Assembly (NCBI GenBank): GCA_030704615.1
Contig: CM060732.1
Coordinates: 11,904,001 to 11,968,000, forward strand
From: Takakia lepidozioides
Taxonomy: Eukaryota > Streptophyta > Takakiopsida > Takakiales > Takakiaceae
Reading direction: 5' to 3'
Length of the DNA: 64,000 nt
Made by a program: the position numbers and the translations under genes. Positions 33,948 to 45,203 of the stretch are shown here, in pieces (positions within the stretch are counted from its first letter, which is position 1; each line of letters starts with the position of its first letter). The notes beneath the pieces are model-generated. The model ran no database searches. It saw nothing but the letters and a program-made list of their open reading frames with translations, and was not told the DNA's origin.

Positions 33948-35528
33948 ATGGGGTCGGGCAAGCCAAAGCGAAAGCGGAACGGCCCAAAAGATGATGATCC
34001 TGGTGAGCCCGATGGGGGCGACGTGTCACCGAGGCGGCCGTTTGAGGAAGCGATGAATGTTTCCGAAAACGAAGCCGCTCAAGAGCGGGAGGAATCCAAG
34101 GAGTCGGAGCCCAAGGAATCCTTGAGAGCTCCGACAAACCAAGAGATGCCTCCCATGCCGGCAGCCTTTTGGGAAGGGTTGTTGGCGCAGTTTGGCGGGA
34201 CGTTGAAAGACGTGTTGAAGGCGGCTAATGCCACTTCCACTAAGGCAAAGTTTAAGGTGAAGCCTAAGGAACCCGGCACCTTCGAGGGCGTTCGAAATCG
34301 GAAGGCACTCAACACCTGGCTCCTGAAGCTAGAGCAGTACTTCCGGGCGGCTAAGTTGAGTGACGAGGATCGGGTGGAAGTGGCTCCCACCTATTTGAGG
34401 GGCTATGCTCAACAATGGTGGCAGAAACGCCTTCACGACTGAGGCCCAAGCCCGGAAACCTTGAACTGGAGTGGGTTCAAGGAATTGATGAAGAGACAGT
34501 TTGTGCCCCTCAACGCATCCTGGCTTGCCCGGGACAAGATGAGGAATTTGAAGCAAACAGATGACATTCGGGGGTATGTCCAGGCTTTCAATGTGCTGTT
34601 GCTCGAAGTCGCGGACATGGCAGAACCAGAAATGGTCTTCAACTTTGTGGCGGGGCTGGCCCCATGGGCCAGGCGGAAGTTGGAGGAGAAGCCACCCAAG
34701 ACTTTGAACGAGGCAATTGAGAGGGCTGAATGTTTCTCGGATGTCCCTAGGGGTGAGAGACAAGGCCGTACGGAGCTGAACCACAAGAAGACCCGGCGGG
34801 AAGGTGACTCCTTCCGACCGGAAAAGAAGTGGGATAGGCCACGCGGCGACAATGGCACGTGGAAATCGAAGGGAGGGCCTTCACACGTCAAGGCGGCACC
34901 CGGTGCTTCGAAAGGAAAAGCGGGTGGAGCGGCTTATGGCGGACTGAAGGCAACATTTGATGGAGTGTGTTTCAATTGCGGGGAGCCCGGGCACATGGCC
35001 AAGAAGTGCACAAAACCTCGACAATCGAACATGACTCGGGCAACCACAGAGCTGTCGGAAGATACCATCAGTCGCTTGGTGGAAGCGGTGGTCGCCAGGA
35101 CTTGCAAGATAGGCAACTATTCTTGTGAGTTGTATCAGGAAACTGGCGCCCTGCGTAAAGGGAGTCAGTTATTGTTCGTGGATGGGATAATATCCGGAAC
35201 TAACGTGTCGTTGTTGGTGGACACAGGTGTGTCGCACTCCTTCATGACGCCGGCGGCGGCGCGAAAGTTGGGACTCCCGACAAGTGACATGGGGGCCTCT
35301 ATTGAGGTGCGCTCTGCCAAAGGAGAACCTCAGTTGGCGACAAGGTTGACGTTTGATGTTCCTCTTCAACTGGGGAGTTGGGAGGGACGTGAGAACTTCA
35401 CCATCTGCGAGATCGATGGAGTGGATCTCATTTTGGGGATGACCTTTTTGAGCAAATCCGGAGCGGTCATAGATGGCCGCAAGAGAGTAGTCACGCTGCC
35501 ATGTGGGAATGGTGGCGAGGTTTTATGA
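33948..35528 (+). pseudogene. Element 1 Gag-protease frame with two nonsense codons
   Basis: Starts [17 protein letters not shown]. The retrotransposon gag domain (LNTWLLKLEQYF ... [16 protein letters not shown]) runs into TGA at 34440-34442, where element 2 has CGA (Arg). It continues in frame through [13 protein letters not shown] to the zinc knuckle [14 protein letters not shown] (about 34974-35015). The protease LLVDTGVSHSFM keeps the catalytic DTG. A second TGA at 35526-35528 again replaces a CGA of element 2. Confidence 0.9.
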
Positions 35529-36977
35529 GTGTCGGAAACGCCCAAATCCGTGGGAGGGCGAATAAACCTTCTGTCAGCAAAGGAGTGGGCCGTGGAGGAG
35601 GCACACGAGTCCCAATTTTTGCTTTACATTAGAGAAGTGAAAGGAGAAGGCGATGGGGAGCCGAGCCCAGATGGATCAAGGGGATTTTGGAGAAATACGA
35701 GGATGTGATGCCGGAGGATTTACCAAGCGGCTTGCCACCGCGAAGAGGAGTTGACCACAAGATTGAGGTGATACCGGGATCGGAACCGCCTGCCAAGGCG
35801 CCCTACCGGTTGAGCCACAGGGAGTTGGTCGAGCTGAAGACTCAGCTCAAGGATCTAATGTCAAAGGGGTACATCCGGCCGAGTAAGTCACCTTATGGAG
35901 CCCCGGTGCTATTCGCAGACAAGAAGGATGGGACGCTGCGGATGTGTGTCGATTACAGGGCTTTGAATAAGGTGACTATTAAAAACCGGTACCCTTTGCC
36001 AAGGATCGACGACCTTTTCGACCGGTTGGCAGGAGCGAAGTATTTCAGCCAGATCGACTTGCGCTCCGGCTATCATCAAATTCGGGTGGCGGAAGGAGAT
36101 GAGGAGAAGACCGCGTGCAGGACAAGGTATGGTTCATATGAGTTCTTGGTGATGCCTTTTGGGCTCACTAATGCACCGGCGACCTTTAGCACGCTGATGA
36201 ACAGCCTTTTTCAGGAGTGGTTGGACGACTTTGTGATCGTGTACATCGACGACATCTTAGTGTACTCGAAAACAAAGGAGGAACACCTGGAGCACCTCAA
36301 AAGGGTGTTCCAAAAGTTGCGGGAAGGGAAACTGTACGCCAAAGCTTCAAAATGCGAATTCGGGGTCACCAAAGTGGAGTTCTTGGGGCATGTGATTACA
36401 CAGGATGGGATCAAAATGGATGACAGAAAGGTGAGGGCGATCTTGGACTGGGAGCCTTCGACTTCGGTCCCGGGAGTGCGATCCTTCCTAGGACTTGCCA
36501 ACTATTACCGGAAGTATGTGAGAAATTTCGCCAAGATCGCGGGGCCGCTGTCGGACCTTCTGTGTAAATCCAAAGTCTGGGTATGGAACACAGCTTTTGC
36601 TGAATTGAAGCAGCAGATGGCTGAGGCTCCAGTCTTGAAAATCCCGGAGTTCGATCGTTCATTTGAGATTCATACAGATACGTCGGACTTCGCGATTGGG
36701 GGTGTACTTATGCAAGATGAACGTCCAGTGGCTTATTAAAGTAAGAAACTGAATGAAGTTGGAGCGACGGTGGCCGACGCACGAAAAAGAGATGAAGGCG
36801 GTGGTGCACTGTCTTGAGCTTTGGCGCCACTATGTTGGTTCCAACCCAGTGAAGGTGTTCACGGACAATGTTACGGTGAAGTATTTTGCCACGCAGCCCA
36901 AGTTGTCCCCAAAACAACTTAGGTGACAAGATACTTTGGCGGTGTTTGACGTGGATATCCAGTACAAATCGGGATGA
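35529..36977 (+). pseudogene. Element 1 reverse transcriptase-RNase H with frameshifts and stops
   Basis: A one-base loss near 35672 (GATGG for GATTGG) breaks the frame before RT. 35687-36739 then reads openly with YRPL-type RT blocks: MCVDYRALN, the intact catalytic [18 protein letters not shown]. It continues into RNase H ([14 protein letters not shown]). RNase H is stopped by TAA (36737-36739, GAA expected), shifted near 36763, and stopped again by TGA at 36924-36926 and 36975-36977. Confidence 0.9.
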
Positions 36978-36983
36978 GACAAC

Positions 36984-38474
36984 GTGGTGGCCGATGCTTT
37001 AAGTAGAAAGCAGCAGCTCTTGTTGGTGTACAAGGGCGAGACGGCGCTCCAAAGGAAGATCCGGAAGGCTTACCGGAAGGATGAGCTGGCGAAGTCCGTG
37101 ATGCAGGACTTGAGGATGGGGGTTAAATTGCAGTTCCACTTGCAAAATGGACTGCTCCGGTATAAGCAAAAACGTCTCTACGTGCCAAAGGGAGGGATCA
37201 GAGATAGCCTCTTGAGAGAATGCCATGATAGCCCGCTTGCGGGCCACGGCGGAGCCAAGCGCACTGCGGCACTCTTGAAGAAAGAGTATTTCTGGCCCAA
37301 ACTGAGGGAGGAGGCAGAGGAGTATGTCAAGACATGCACCACATGCCAACAAAACCGGAGCGAGTACAAAAAGCAAGCGGGGCTGTTACAACCCTTGCCG
37401 ATTCCAGAGGGGACTTGGGAAAGCGTCTCGATGGATTTCATGACTGCTATGCCGCTGTCAAAAGGATTCGATGCAATCATGGTGGTGGTGGATAGGTTCA
37501 GTAAAATGGGCCATTTCATCCCCACCAAGGAGACGGCAACGGCGCAGGAGACAGGGCGACTTTACTTCGCCCACGTCTTAAAGCATCATGGAGTCCCGAA
37601 GGATATTGTCTCGGATCGCGATCCAAAGTTTACGAGTAAATTTTGGAGGACACTTTGGAAGAAGATGGGGGCGAGGCTGAAGATGAGCACCGCCTTCCGA
37701 CCTACGACGGACGGCCAAACGGAAAGAGTGAATTCCGTAGTGAAGCAATTCTTGCGGAATTACGTGTCGGCAGACCAATCAGACTGGATGGAACACTTAG
37801 ACGCGGCAGAGTTCTGTTATAATAACACAGAACGCTCCGCAATGGGAGTTTCCCCTTTCGTATTGGTCTATGGAAAAGCACCTCTGGTGCCGACAAGTTG
37901 GGCCGCCCCGGACGTTGAGGAACCGGCAGTAGCGGCAGTACTGGAAGAACGCGAGCGTTTGTTGAAGCACGCAAAATACAACATTGCCAAAGCTAGGAAA
38001 TGGTATGAAAGGCAGGCGAATCGGAAGCGGAGGGAAGTGAAGTTTGAGGCAGACACGGAGGTCTGGTTGAACATCAAGAATTTCCGACTACCTCTGGAAG
38101 TGAGTCCGAAGTTCGTACCTCCGTATGCGGGACCCTTTCGCATTCGGAAGGTTATGAATGAGGATGTGTATGAATTGGAGCTGCCGGCAAACAGCAAGGT
38201 GCACCCAGTATTCCATGTCTACCTTTTGAAGCCTTACTTCAAAGATGAAGCGCGTCCGAATCGACATCAAGTGTTGCATCCGCCACCTATGCTATTGGAT
38301 CATGAAAATGAACCTGAGTACGAGGTGGAGGCAATACTTAAGTCGATGAGGTTCAAGAACCGAGAAATGGAGTATCTCGTCAAATGGAAGGGCTATCATC
38401 ATGTGGAGGCATCTTGGGTGCGTGCCTCAGAAATGGGAAACGCATCTGAGGCGGTTGCAGCTTTCGAATGGTGA
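36984..38474 (+). CDS. Element 1 integrase with C-terminal chromodomain (open frame)
   Basis: 496 codons. The zinc-binding region has H-x3-H and CTTCQQNR. The core has the DDE residues in MDFMTAMP, SDRDPKF and the NNTERSAMGVSPF segment. The chromodomain EYEVEAILKSMRFKNRE...EYLVKWKGYHHVEASW is near the C-terminus, which places the element among plant chromoviruses. The C-terminus is cut short: TGG TGA at 38469-38474 stands where element 2 reads GGG CGA and continues about nine residues more. In an intact element this is part of a single polyprotein. Confidence 0.88.
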   Translation: MVADALSRKQQLLLVYKGETALQRKIRKAYRKDELAKSVMQDLRMGVKLQFHLQNGLLRYKQKRLYVPKGGIRDSLLRECHDSPLAGHGGAKRTAALLKKEYFWPKLREEAEEYVKTCTTCQQNRSEYKKQAGLLQPLPIPEGTWESVSMDFMTAMPLSKGFDAIMVVVDRFSKMGHFIPTKETATAQETGRLYFAHVLKHHGVPKDIVSDRDPKFTSKFWRTLWKKMGARLKMSTAFRPTTDGQTERVNSVVKQFLRNYVSADQSDWMEHLDAAEFCYNNTERSAMGVSPFVLVYGKAPLVPTSWAAPDVEEPAVAAVLEERERLLKHAKYNIAKARKWYERQANRKRREVKFEADTEVWLNIKNFRLPLEVSPKFVPPYAGPFRIRKVMNEDVYELELPANSKVHPVFHVYLLKPYFKDEARPNRHQVLHPPPMLLDHENEPEYEVEAILKSMRFKNREMEYLVKWKGYHHVEASWVRASEMGNASEAVAAFEW

Positions 38475-39414
38475 CCTCAAAAGCAGAAGAAACGTTGATG
38501 GGGACATCAACCTTGGAGCGTGGGGGAGGAAATGCATGCCTAGCCCGGCTTAGCTAGCTTAGGAATCCGATTACAAAAACTTGTATTGTACAAAAATTTG
38601 TTATAAAGGAAATGGGTTCCGAATGTTGTGCGTCCTATTTTGTTTGGAATGGTGATGCATGGTAGGGTTGGCTAGTGTGTAGAACGCATGCTAGCTTATA
38701 AAAGTGGGAGAGGTAAATTGGATAAATCGTGTGTTTGCGTAGTGCCGAAATCGGGTGACTCCCATCCAAGGGGCAAGGAAACTTGCGACTTCTTTGGGAG
38801 TTCACGTGCTAGTGCGCACCTGGCGCGTGCGCGTACTATAACTGCGCTACCGAGGGGGTTGCCTTGTAGTGCGGGCTAACGCAGAAGCTATGTGCTTCCG
38901 TTCATGTACTATAATCGTGTAGCCTCGGGACGAAGTCGTAGTGCGGCTTCGGCGTGTTCCCGTACCTCAGGCCAACATTCCAAGGCGGACCCAATTGTAG
39001 TAATTGGGGCGCACAGTTGGTTCAAGGTTATCTTCCTAGTCAAAGAGGGTTGAAGGTGAACCTTTGCTCAAGGTGATGCCAAAAGCGGCATCATGAGCGG
39101 TCGCAAGCAATGTTGTTGCAGTAAGGCGATTCGATCCTCAAGGAGGATCGTTCCTTGGCCTTGAAGTAGGCCAAGAAGAGTGCACTGGGAGGAGCTTGAG
39201 AGGCTCCACCCTTGGCCGGGACTTGGAGGAAGTCGGCCGAACTAGCTAGTGGAGAGTAGAGTCAAGTGTGGGGTTTGGTTCTTTGCCATGGGACGCCATG
39301 GTACGGAAACAAACACCTTGATGTGGGACGCCACAACTTGGATGTTCGTTTCTACAAAATGGACAAGTCGATGAGGACATCGACTCCCTGTTGGTAGGGG
39401 TGTGTGTCGCGGCC
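38475..39414 (+). other. Untranslated 3' internal region of element 1
   Basis: No ORF of note. It contains a near-palindromic TAGCCCGGCTTAGCTAGC at about 38540-38557 and repeated CGTAGTGCGG words. The same region, reversed, is found in element 2 (40219-41111) and element 3 (46108-47010). No strong polypurine tract precedes the 3' LTR; the closest is GGTAGGGGTG. Confidence 0.7.
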
Positions 39415-40131
39415 CTTTGCCTTGAGGGCAGGGGGTCGGGACACAAGAGGGGTTGCCCCTGTGGTGGGGGCAGTAGCAGCGATAGGTACGGGGGCTGAAG
39501 CACCCTTGAGTGCCCAAGGCACTCAAGGAGGCGGAGGCGCTCACTAGGTGGAGCCCCACACACCGGGTTGCAGTGGGGGTGGCTCCACAAGGGGTGGTGG
39601 TAGCTTAGCGGGACTTAGTGGGGGTGGCATAGGACTCACCATGGGGTGGAGACCTCGAGGTGGGAGTCGTGGGGAGTCTTGGGACTCATCACGGTCCATT
39701 GGGGCCGCGGTGAGTGGGCCAAGACTCACCGCGACTCACCACCGGGAATCGAGGGTCTTCGTGGTGGTTCGCCATAAAATGGCATGGCTGGTTGTGAAAC
39801 CCCGCGGACAGCTACAGAAGTATATATAGGGAGTAGTAACCCCGAGAACGGTGCAAGCCCGTTGGTGACCAAAAACTAGTGAGTAAGCGAGCGAGCCGGA
39901 AAGCGACCAAAGAGTGGGGAGCTGTTCCGAACTGCCAACTACAAAAGGGAATTCCCGCTGGTTCCAAAGCGGTGGAGGGTTCTTTGGGAGAACAAAGGGG
40001 GACCGTTATGCCCCGGTGAGCAGCCGAAGCTCCAAGTTGGCCGGGCGGCCAGGTTGGGAGTCAGGCGCGCGTATCAAAGCGAGTAACTATGACTTGAGGG
40101 GGGGGAGCTTACCGAAGGGAGGTGCGCGACA
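39415..40131 (+). repeat. 3' LTR of element 1
   Basis: 717 bp with the same termini as the 5' LTR, ending ...GCGCGACA immediately before CCATA. Confidence 0.9.
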
Positions 40132-40218
40132 CCATACCTATTGCTGCCGCTGCCCCCACCACAGGGGCAGCCCCTCATGTGTCCCGACCCCCTGCCCTCA
40201 AGGCAAAGGGCCGCGACA
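40132..40218 (-). repeat. 3' LTR of element 2, right part, starting with TSD copy CCATA
   Basis: 87 bases that complete the LTR broken at 33163. The first five bases repeat 33159-33163. The right end TGTCGCGG (reversed) is the LTR start. Confidence 0.88.
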
Positions 40219-41111
40219 CACACCCCTACCAACAGGGAGTCGATGTCCTCATCGACTTGTCCATTTTGTATAAACGAACATCCAAGTTGTGGCGTCCCAC
40301 ATCAAGGAGTTTGTTTCCGTACCATGGCGTCCCATGGCAAAGAACCAAACCCCACACTTGACTCTACTCTCCACTAGCTAGTTCGGCCGACTTCCTCCAA
40401 ATCCCGGCCAAGGGTGGAGCCTCTCAAGCTCCTCCCAGTGCACTCTTCTTGGCCTACTTCAAGGCCAAGGAACGATCCTCCCCGAGGATCAAATCGCCTT
40501 ACTGTAACAACATTGCTTGTGACCGCTCATGATGCCGCTTTGGGCATCACCTTGAGCAAGGGTTCACTTCGAACCCTCTTTGACTAGGAAGATAACCTTG
40601 AACCAATCGTGCACCCCAATCACTACAATTGGGTCCGCCTTGGAATGCTGGCCTGAGGTACGGGAATACGCCGAAGCCGCACTACGACTTCATCCCGAGG
40701 CTACACGATTATAGTACCTGAACGGGAGCACGTAGCTTCCGCATTAGCCCGCACTACAAGGCAACCCCCTGGGTAGCGCAGTTATAGTACGCGTACGCGC
40801 CAGGTGCGCACTAGCACGTGAACTCCCAAAGAAGGCGCATGTTTCCTTGCCCCTTGGATGGGAGTCACCCGATTTCGGCACTACGCAAATACACGATTAA
40901 CCCAATTTACATCTCCCACTTTTGTAAGCTAGCATGCATTCTACACACTAGCCAACCACACCATGCATCACCATTCCAAACAAAATAGGACACACAACAT
41001 TTGGAACCCATTTCCTTTATACAATACAAGTTTTTGCAATCGGATTCCTGAGCTAGCTAAGCCGGGCTAAGCATGCATTTCCTCCCCCACGCTCCAAGGT
41101 TGATGTCCCCA
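40219..41111 (-). other. Untranslated 3' internal region of element 2
   Basis: Reverse counterpart of 38475-39414, with small differences. No coding sequence. Confidence 0.7.
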
Positions 41112-42626
41112 TCAACGCTTCTTCCGCTTTTGAGGTCGCCCTTCGAAAACTGCAACCGCCTCGGATGCGTTTCCCATTTCTGAGGCACGCACCCAAGATG
41201 CCTCCACAAGATGATAGCCCTTCCATTTCACGAGATACTCCGTTTCTCGGTTCTTGAACCTCCTCGACTTAAGTACTGCCTCCACCTCGTACTCAGGTTC
41301 ATTTTCATGATCCAACAGCACAAGTGGCGGACGCAACACTTGATGCCGATTCGGACGCGCTTCATTTTTGAAGTAAGGCTTCAAAAGGGAGACGTGGAAT
41401 ACTGGATGGACCTTGCTGTTTGCCGGCAACTCCAATTCATACACATCCTCATTCATAACCTTCCGAATGCGAAAGGGTCCCGCATACGGAGGTACGAACT
41501 TTGGACTCACTTCCGGAGGTAGTCGGAAATTCTTGATGTTCAACCAGACCTCCGTGCCTGCCTCAAACTTCACTTCCCTCCGCTTCCGATTCGCCTGCCT
41601 TTCATACCGTTTCCTAGCTTTGGCAATGTTGTACTTTGCGAGCTTCAACAAACGCTCGCGTTCTTCCAGTACCGCCGCTACTGCCGGTTCCTCAACGTCC
41701 CGGGCGGCCCAACTTGTCGGCACCAGAGGTGCTTTTCCATAGACCAATACGAAAGGGGAAACTCCCGTTGCGGAGTGTTCTGTGTTATTATAACAGAACT
41801 CTACCGCGTCTAAGTGTTCCACCCAGTCTGATTGGTCTGCCGACACGTAATTCCGCAAGATCTGCTTCACTACGGAATTCACTCTTTCCGTTTGGCCGTT
41901 GGTCGTAGGTCGGAAGGCGGTGCTCATCTTCAGCCTCGTCCCCATCTTCTTCCAAAGTGTCTTCCAAAATTTACTCGTAAACTTTGGATCGCGGTCCGAG
42001 ACAATATCCTTCGGGACTCCATGATGTTTTAAGACGTGGGCGAAGTAAAGTCGCCCTGTCTCTTGCGCCGTTGCCGTCTCCTTGGTGGGGATGAAATGGC
42101 CCATTTTACTGAACCTATCCACCACCACCATGATTGCATCGAATCCTTTTGACAGCGGCATAGCAGTCATGAAATCCATCGAGACGCTTTCCCAAGTTCC
42201 CTCTGGAATCGGCAAGGGTTGTAACAGCCCCGCTTGCTTTTTGTACTCGCTCCGGTTTTGTTGGCATGTGGTGCATGTCTTGACATACTCCTCTGCCTCC
42301 TTCCTCAGTTTGGGCCAGAAATACTCTTTCTTCAAGAGTGCCGCAGTGCGCTTGGCTCCGCCGTGGCCCGCAAGCGGGCTATCATGGCATTCTCTCAAGA
42401 GGCTATCTCTGATCCCTCCCTTCGGCACGTAGAGACGCTTTTGCTTATACCGGAGCAGTCCATTTTGTAAGTGGAATTGCGATTTAACCCCCCTCCTCAA
42501 GTCCTGCATCACGGACTTCACCAGCTCATCCTTCTGGCAAGCCTTCCGGATCTTCCTTTGGAGCGCCGTCTCGCCCCTATACACCAACAGGAGCTGCTGC
42601 TTTCTACTTAAAGCATCGGCCACCAC
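41112..42626 (-). CDS. Element 2 integrase with chromodomain (open frame)
   Basis: 504 codons, nearly identical to the element 1 integrase, with the zinc region, the DDE core (SDRDPKF) and the complete chromodomain end (ASEAVAVFEGRPQKRKKR). The initial MVADALSRKQ belongs to the end of RNase H, the rest of which has been deleted. Confidence 0.9.
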   Translation of the reverse strand: MVADALSRKQQLLLVYRGETALQRKIRKACQKDELVKSVMQDLRRGVKSQFHLQNGLLRYKQKRLYVPKGGIRDSLLRECHDSPLAGHGGAKRTAALLKKEYFWPKLRKEAEEYVKTCTTCQQNRSEYKKQAGLLQPLPIPEGTWESVSMDFMTAMPLSKGFDAIMVVVDRFSKMGHFIPTKETATAQETGRLYFAHVLKHHGVPKDIVSDRDPKFTSKFWKTLWKKMGTRLKMSTAFRPTTNGQTERVNSVVKQILRNYVSADQSDWVEHLDAVEFCYNNTEHSATGVSPFVLVYGKAPLVPTSWAARDVEEPAVAAVLEERERLLKLAKYNIAKARKRYERQANRKRREVKFEAGTEVWLNIKNFRLPPEVSPKFVPPYAGPFRIRKVMNEDVYELELPANSKVHPVFHVSLLKPYFKNEARPNRHQVLRPPLVLLDHENEPEYEVEAVLKSRRFKNRETEYLVKWKGYHLVEASWVRASEMGNASEAVAVFEGRPQKRKKR

Positions 42627-42630
42627 ATTG

Positions 42631-43971
42631 TCACGTCGGAGGCTCCCAGTCCAAGATCGCCCTCACCTTTCTGTCATCCATTTTGATCCCATCCTGTGTA
42701 ATCACATGCCCCAAGAACTCCACTTTCATGACCCCGAATTCGCACTTTGAAGTTTTGGCGTACAGCTTCTCTTCCCGCAACTTTTGGAACACCCTTTTGA
42801 GGTGCTCCAGGTGCTCCTCCTTTGTTTTCGAGTACACCAAGATGTTGTCGATGTACACGATCACAAAGTCATCCAACCACTCCTGAAAAAAGTTGTTCAT
42901 CAGCGTGCTAAAGGTTGCAGGTGCATTGGTGAGCCCAAAAGGCATCACCAAGAACTCATATGAACCATACCTTGTCCTGCACGCGGTCTTCTCCTCATCT
43001 CCTTCCGCCACTCGAATTTGATGATAGCCGGAGCGCAGATCGATCCGGCTAAAATACTTCGCTCCTGCCAACCGAACGAAAAGGTCATCGATCCTTGGCA
43101 AAGGATACCGGTTTTTGATAGTCACCTTATTCAAAGCCCTGTAATCGACACACATCCGCAGCGTCCCATCCTTCTTGTTTGCGAATAGCACCGGGGCTCC
43201 GTAAGGTGACTTACTCGGCCGGATGTACCCCTTTGACATTAGATCCTTGAGCTGAGTCTTCAGCTCGACCAACTCTCTGTGGCTCAACCGGTAGGGCGCC
43301 TTGGCAGGCGGTTCCGATCCCGGTATCACCTCAATCTTGTGGTCAACTCCTCTTCGCGGTGGCAAGCCGCTTGGCAAATCCTCCGGCATCACATCCTGGT
43401 ATTTCTTCAAAATCCCCTTGATCCAATCTGGGCTCGGCTCCCCATCGCCTTCTCCCTTAACTTCTTTGATGTAAAGCAAAAACTGGGGCTCGTGTGACTC
43501 CTCCACGACCCACTCCCTTGCTGACAGAAGGTTTATTCGCCCTCCCATGAGTTTGGGCGTTTCCAACACTCGTAAGACCTTGCCACCATTCCCACATGGC
43601 AGTGTGACTACTCTCTTGCGGCTATCTATGACGGCTCTGGATTTGCTCAAAAAGGTCATCCCCAAAATGAGATCCACTCCATCGATCTCACAGATGGTGA
43701 AGTTCTCACGACCCTCCCAACTCCCCAGTTGAAGAGGAACATCAAACGCCAACCTTGTCGCCAGTTGTGGTTCACCTTTGGCAAAACGCACCTCAATAGA
43801 GGCCCCCACGTCACTTGTCGGGAGTCCCAGCTTTTGTGCCGTTGCCAGTGTCATGAAGGAGTGCGACGCTCCTGTGTCCACCAACAATGACACGTTAGTT
43901 CCGGATATTATCCCATCCACGAACAATAACTGACTCCCTTTACGTAAGGCGCCCTTCTTGATACAGTTCAC
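42631..43971 (-). pseudogene. Element 2 protease-reverse transcriptase, RNase H deleted, active site altered
   Basis: Protease has [14 protein letters not shown] blocks match element 1, but the catalytic YIDD reads YIDN (Asp to Asn), which should abolish polymerisation. After ILDWEPP the sequence jumps to the VADALSRK segment, so about 500 bp, including RNase H, are missing and a stop follows directly. Upstream a two-base loss near 43950 puts this frame out of register with gag. Confidence 0.88.
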
Positions 43972-45148
43972 AAGAAAATTTGCCTACCTTGCAAGTCCTG
44001 GCGACCACCGCTTCCACCAAGCGACTGATGGTATCTTTCGACAGCTCTGTGGTCGCCCGAGTCATGTTCAATTGCCGGGGCTTCGTGCACTTCTTGGCCA
44101 TGTGCCCGGGCTCCCCGCAATTGAAACACACTCCATCAAAGGTCGCCTTCTGTCCGCCATAGGCTGCTCCACCCGCTTTTCCTTTTGAAGCACCGGGTGC
44201 CGCCTTGACTTGTGAAGGCCCTCCCTTCGATTTCCACGTGCCATTGTCACCGCGTGGCCTATCCCACTTCTTTTCCGGTCGGAAGGCGTCACCTTCCCGC
44301 CGGATCTTCTTGTGGTTCAGCTCCGTACGGCCTTGTCTTTCACCCCTAGGGACATCCGAGAAACATTCAGCCCTCTCAATTGCCTCATTCAAAGTCTTAG
44401 GTGACTTCTCCTCCAACTTCCGCCTAGCCCATGGGGCCAGTCCTGCCACAAAGTTGAAGACCATTTCTGGTTCTGCCATGTCCGCGACTTCGAGCAACAG
44501 CACATTGAAAGCCTGGACATATCCCCGAATGTCATCTGTTTGCTTCAAATTCCTCATCTTGTCCCGAGCAAGCCAGGACGCGTTAAGGGGCACAAACTGT
44601 CTCTTCATCAATTCCTTGAACCCACTCCAGTTCAAGGTTTCCGGGCTTGGACCTCGGTCGTGAAGGCGTTTTTGCCACCATTGTTGAGCATAGCCCCTCA
44701 AATAGGTGGGAGCCACTTCCACCCGATCCTCGTCACTCAACTTGGCCGCCCGGAAGTACTGCTCTAGCTCTAGGAGCCAGGTGTTGAGTGCCTTCCGATT
44801 TCGGACGCCTTGGAAGGTGCCAGGTTCCTTAGGCTTCACCTTAAACTTTGCCTTAGTGGAAGTGGCATAAGCCGCCTTCAACACATCTTTCAACGTCCCG
44901 CCAAATTGCGCCAACAACCCTTCCCAAAAGGCTGCCGGCATGGGAGGCATCTCTTGGTTTGTCGGAGCTCTCAAGGATTCCTCGGGCTCCGACTCCTCGG
45001 ATTCCTCCCGCTCATGAGCGGCCTCGTTTTCGGAAACATGCATCGCTTCCTCAAACGGCCGCCTCGGTGACACGTCGCCCCCATCGGGCTCACCAGGATC
45101 ATCATCTTTTGGGCCGTTCCGCTTTCGCTTCGGCTTGCCCGACCCCAT
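43940..45148 (-). CDS. Element 2 Gag with zinc knuckle
   Basis: Starts [10 protein letters not shown] at 45148 on the minus strand. It has the full gag domain and [14 protein letters not shown] and reads through the Arg codon that is TGA in element 1. It ends prematurely at 43940 after YQEGRLT, because the gag-protease junction has lost two bases. Confidence 0.9.
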   Translation of the reverse strand: MGSGKPKRKRNGPKDDDPGEPDGGDVSPRRPFEEAMHVSENEAAHEREESEESEPEESLRAPTNQEMPPMPAAFWEGLLAQFGGTLKDVLKAAYATSTKAKFKVKPKEPGTFQGVRNRKALNTWLLELEQYFRAAKLSDEDRVEVAPTYLRGYAQQWWQKRLHDRGPSPETLNWSGFKELMKRQFVPLNASWLARDKMRNLKQTDDIRGYVQAFNVLLLEVADMAEPEMVFNFVAGLAPWARRKLEEKSPKTLNEAIERAECFSDVPRGERQGRTELNHKKIRREGDAFRPEKKWDRPRGDNGTWKSKGGPSQVKAAPGASKGKAGGAAYGGQKATFDGVCFNCGEPGHMAKKCTKPRQLNMTRATTELSKDTISRLVEAVVARTCKVGKFSCELYQEGRLT

Positions 45149-45189
45149 GATGAGGCCAATCCCAAGGATGATCGCGTACTGAACTCTAA

Positions 45190-45201
45190 GCTCTGATACC
45201 A
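45190..45201 (-). other. Primer-binding site of element 2
   Basis: GCTCTGATACCA on the plus strand is TGGTATCAGAGC on the coding strand, the tRNA-iMet site, two bases from the LTR. Confidence 0.92.
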
Positions 45202-45203
45202 AG

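Larger units (their letters stand above)
33164..40131 (+). mobile_element. Plus-strand Ty3/gypsy chromovirus (element 1), 6968 bp
   Basis: Complete in structure: 5' LTR 33164-33892, PBS 33895-33906, gag, protease, RT, RNase H, integrase, chromodomain, a ~940-bp untranslated stretch, 3' LTR 39415-40131, and the TSD CCATA on both sides. The LTRs differ at roughly fifteen to twenty positions by eye (mostly transitions plus two 1-base indels, about 2-3 percent), so it is fairly young. The coding frames carry several nonsense and frameshift mutations. Confidence 0.92.

Noticed and set aside
32529-34442. ORFs on both strands inside the LTRs (for example 32688-32960, 33308-33547, 33675-34442)
   Set aside because: They are repeated in every LTR copy in both orientations, lack domains, and are GC-rich LTR sequence. 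The real gag starts at 33948.
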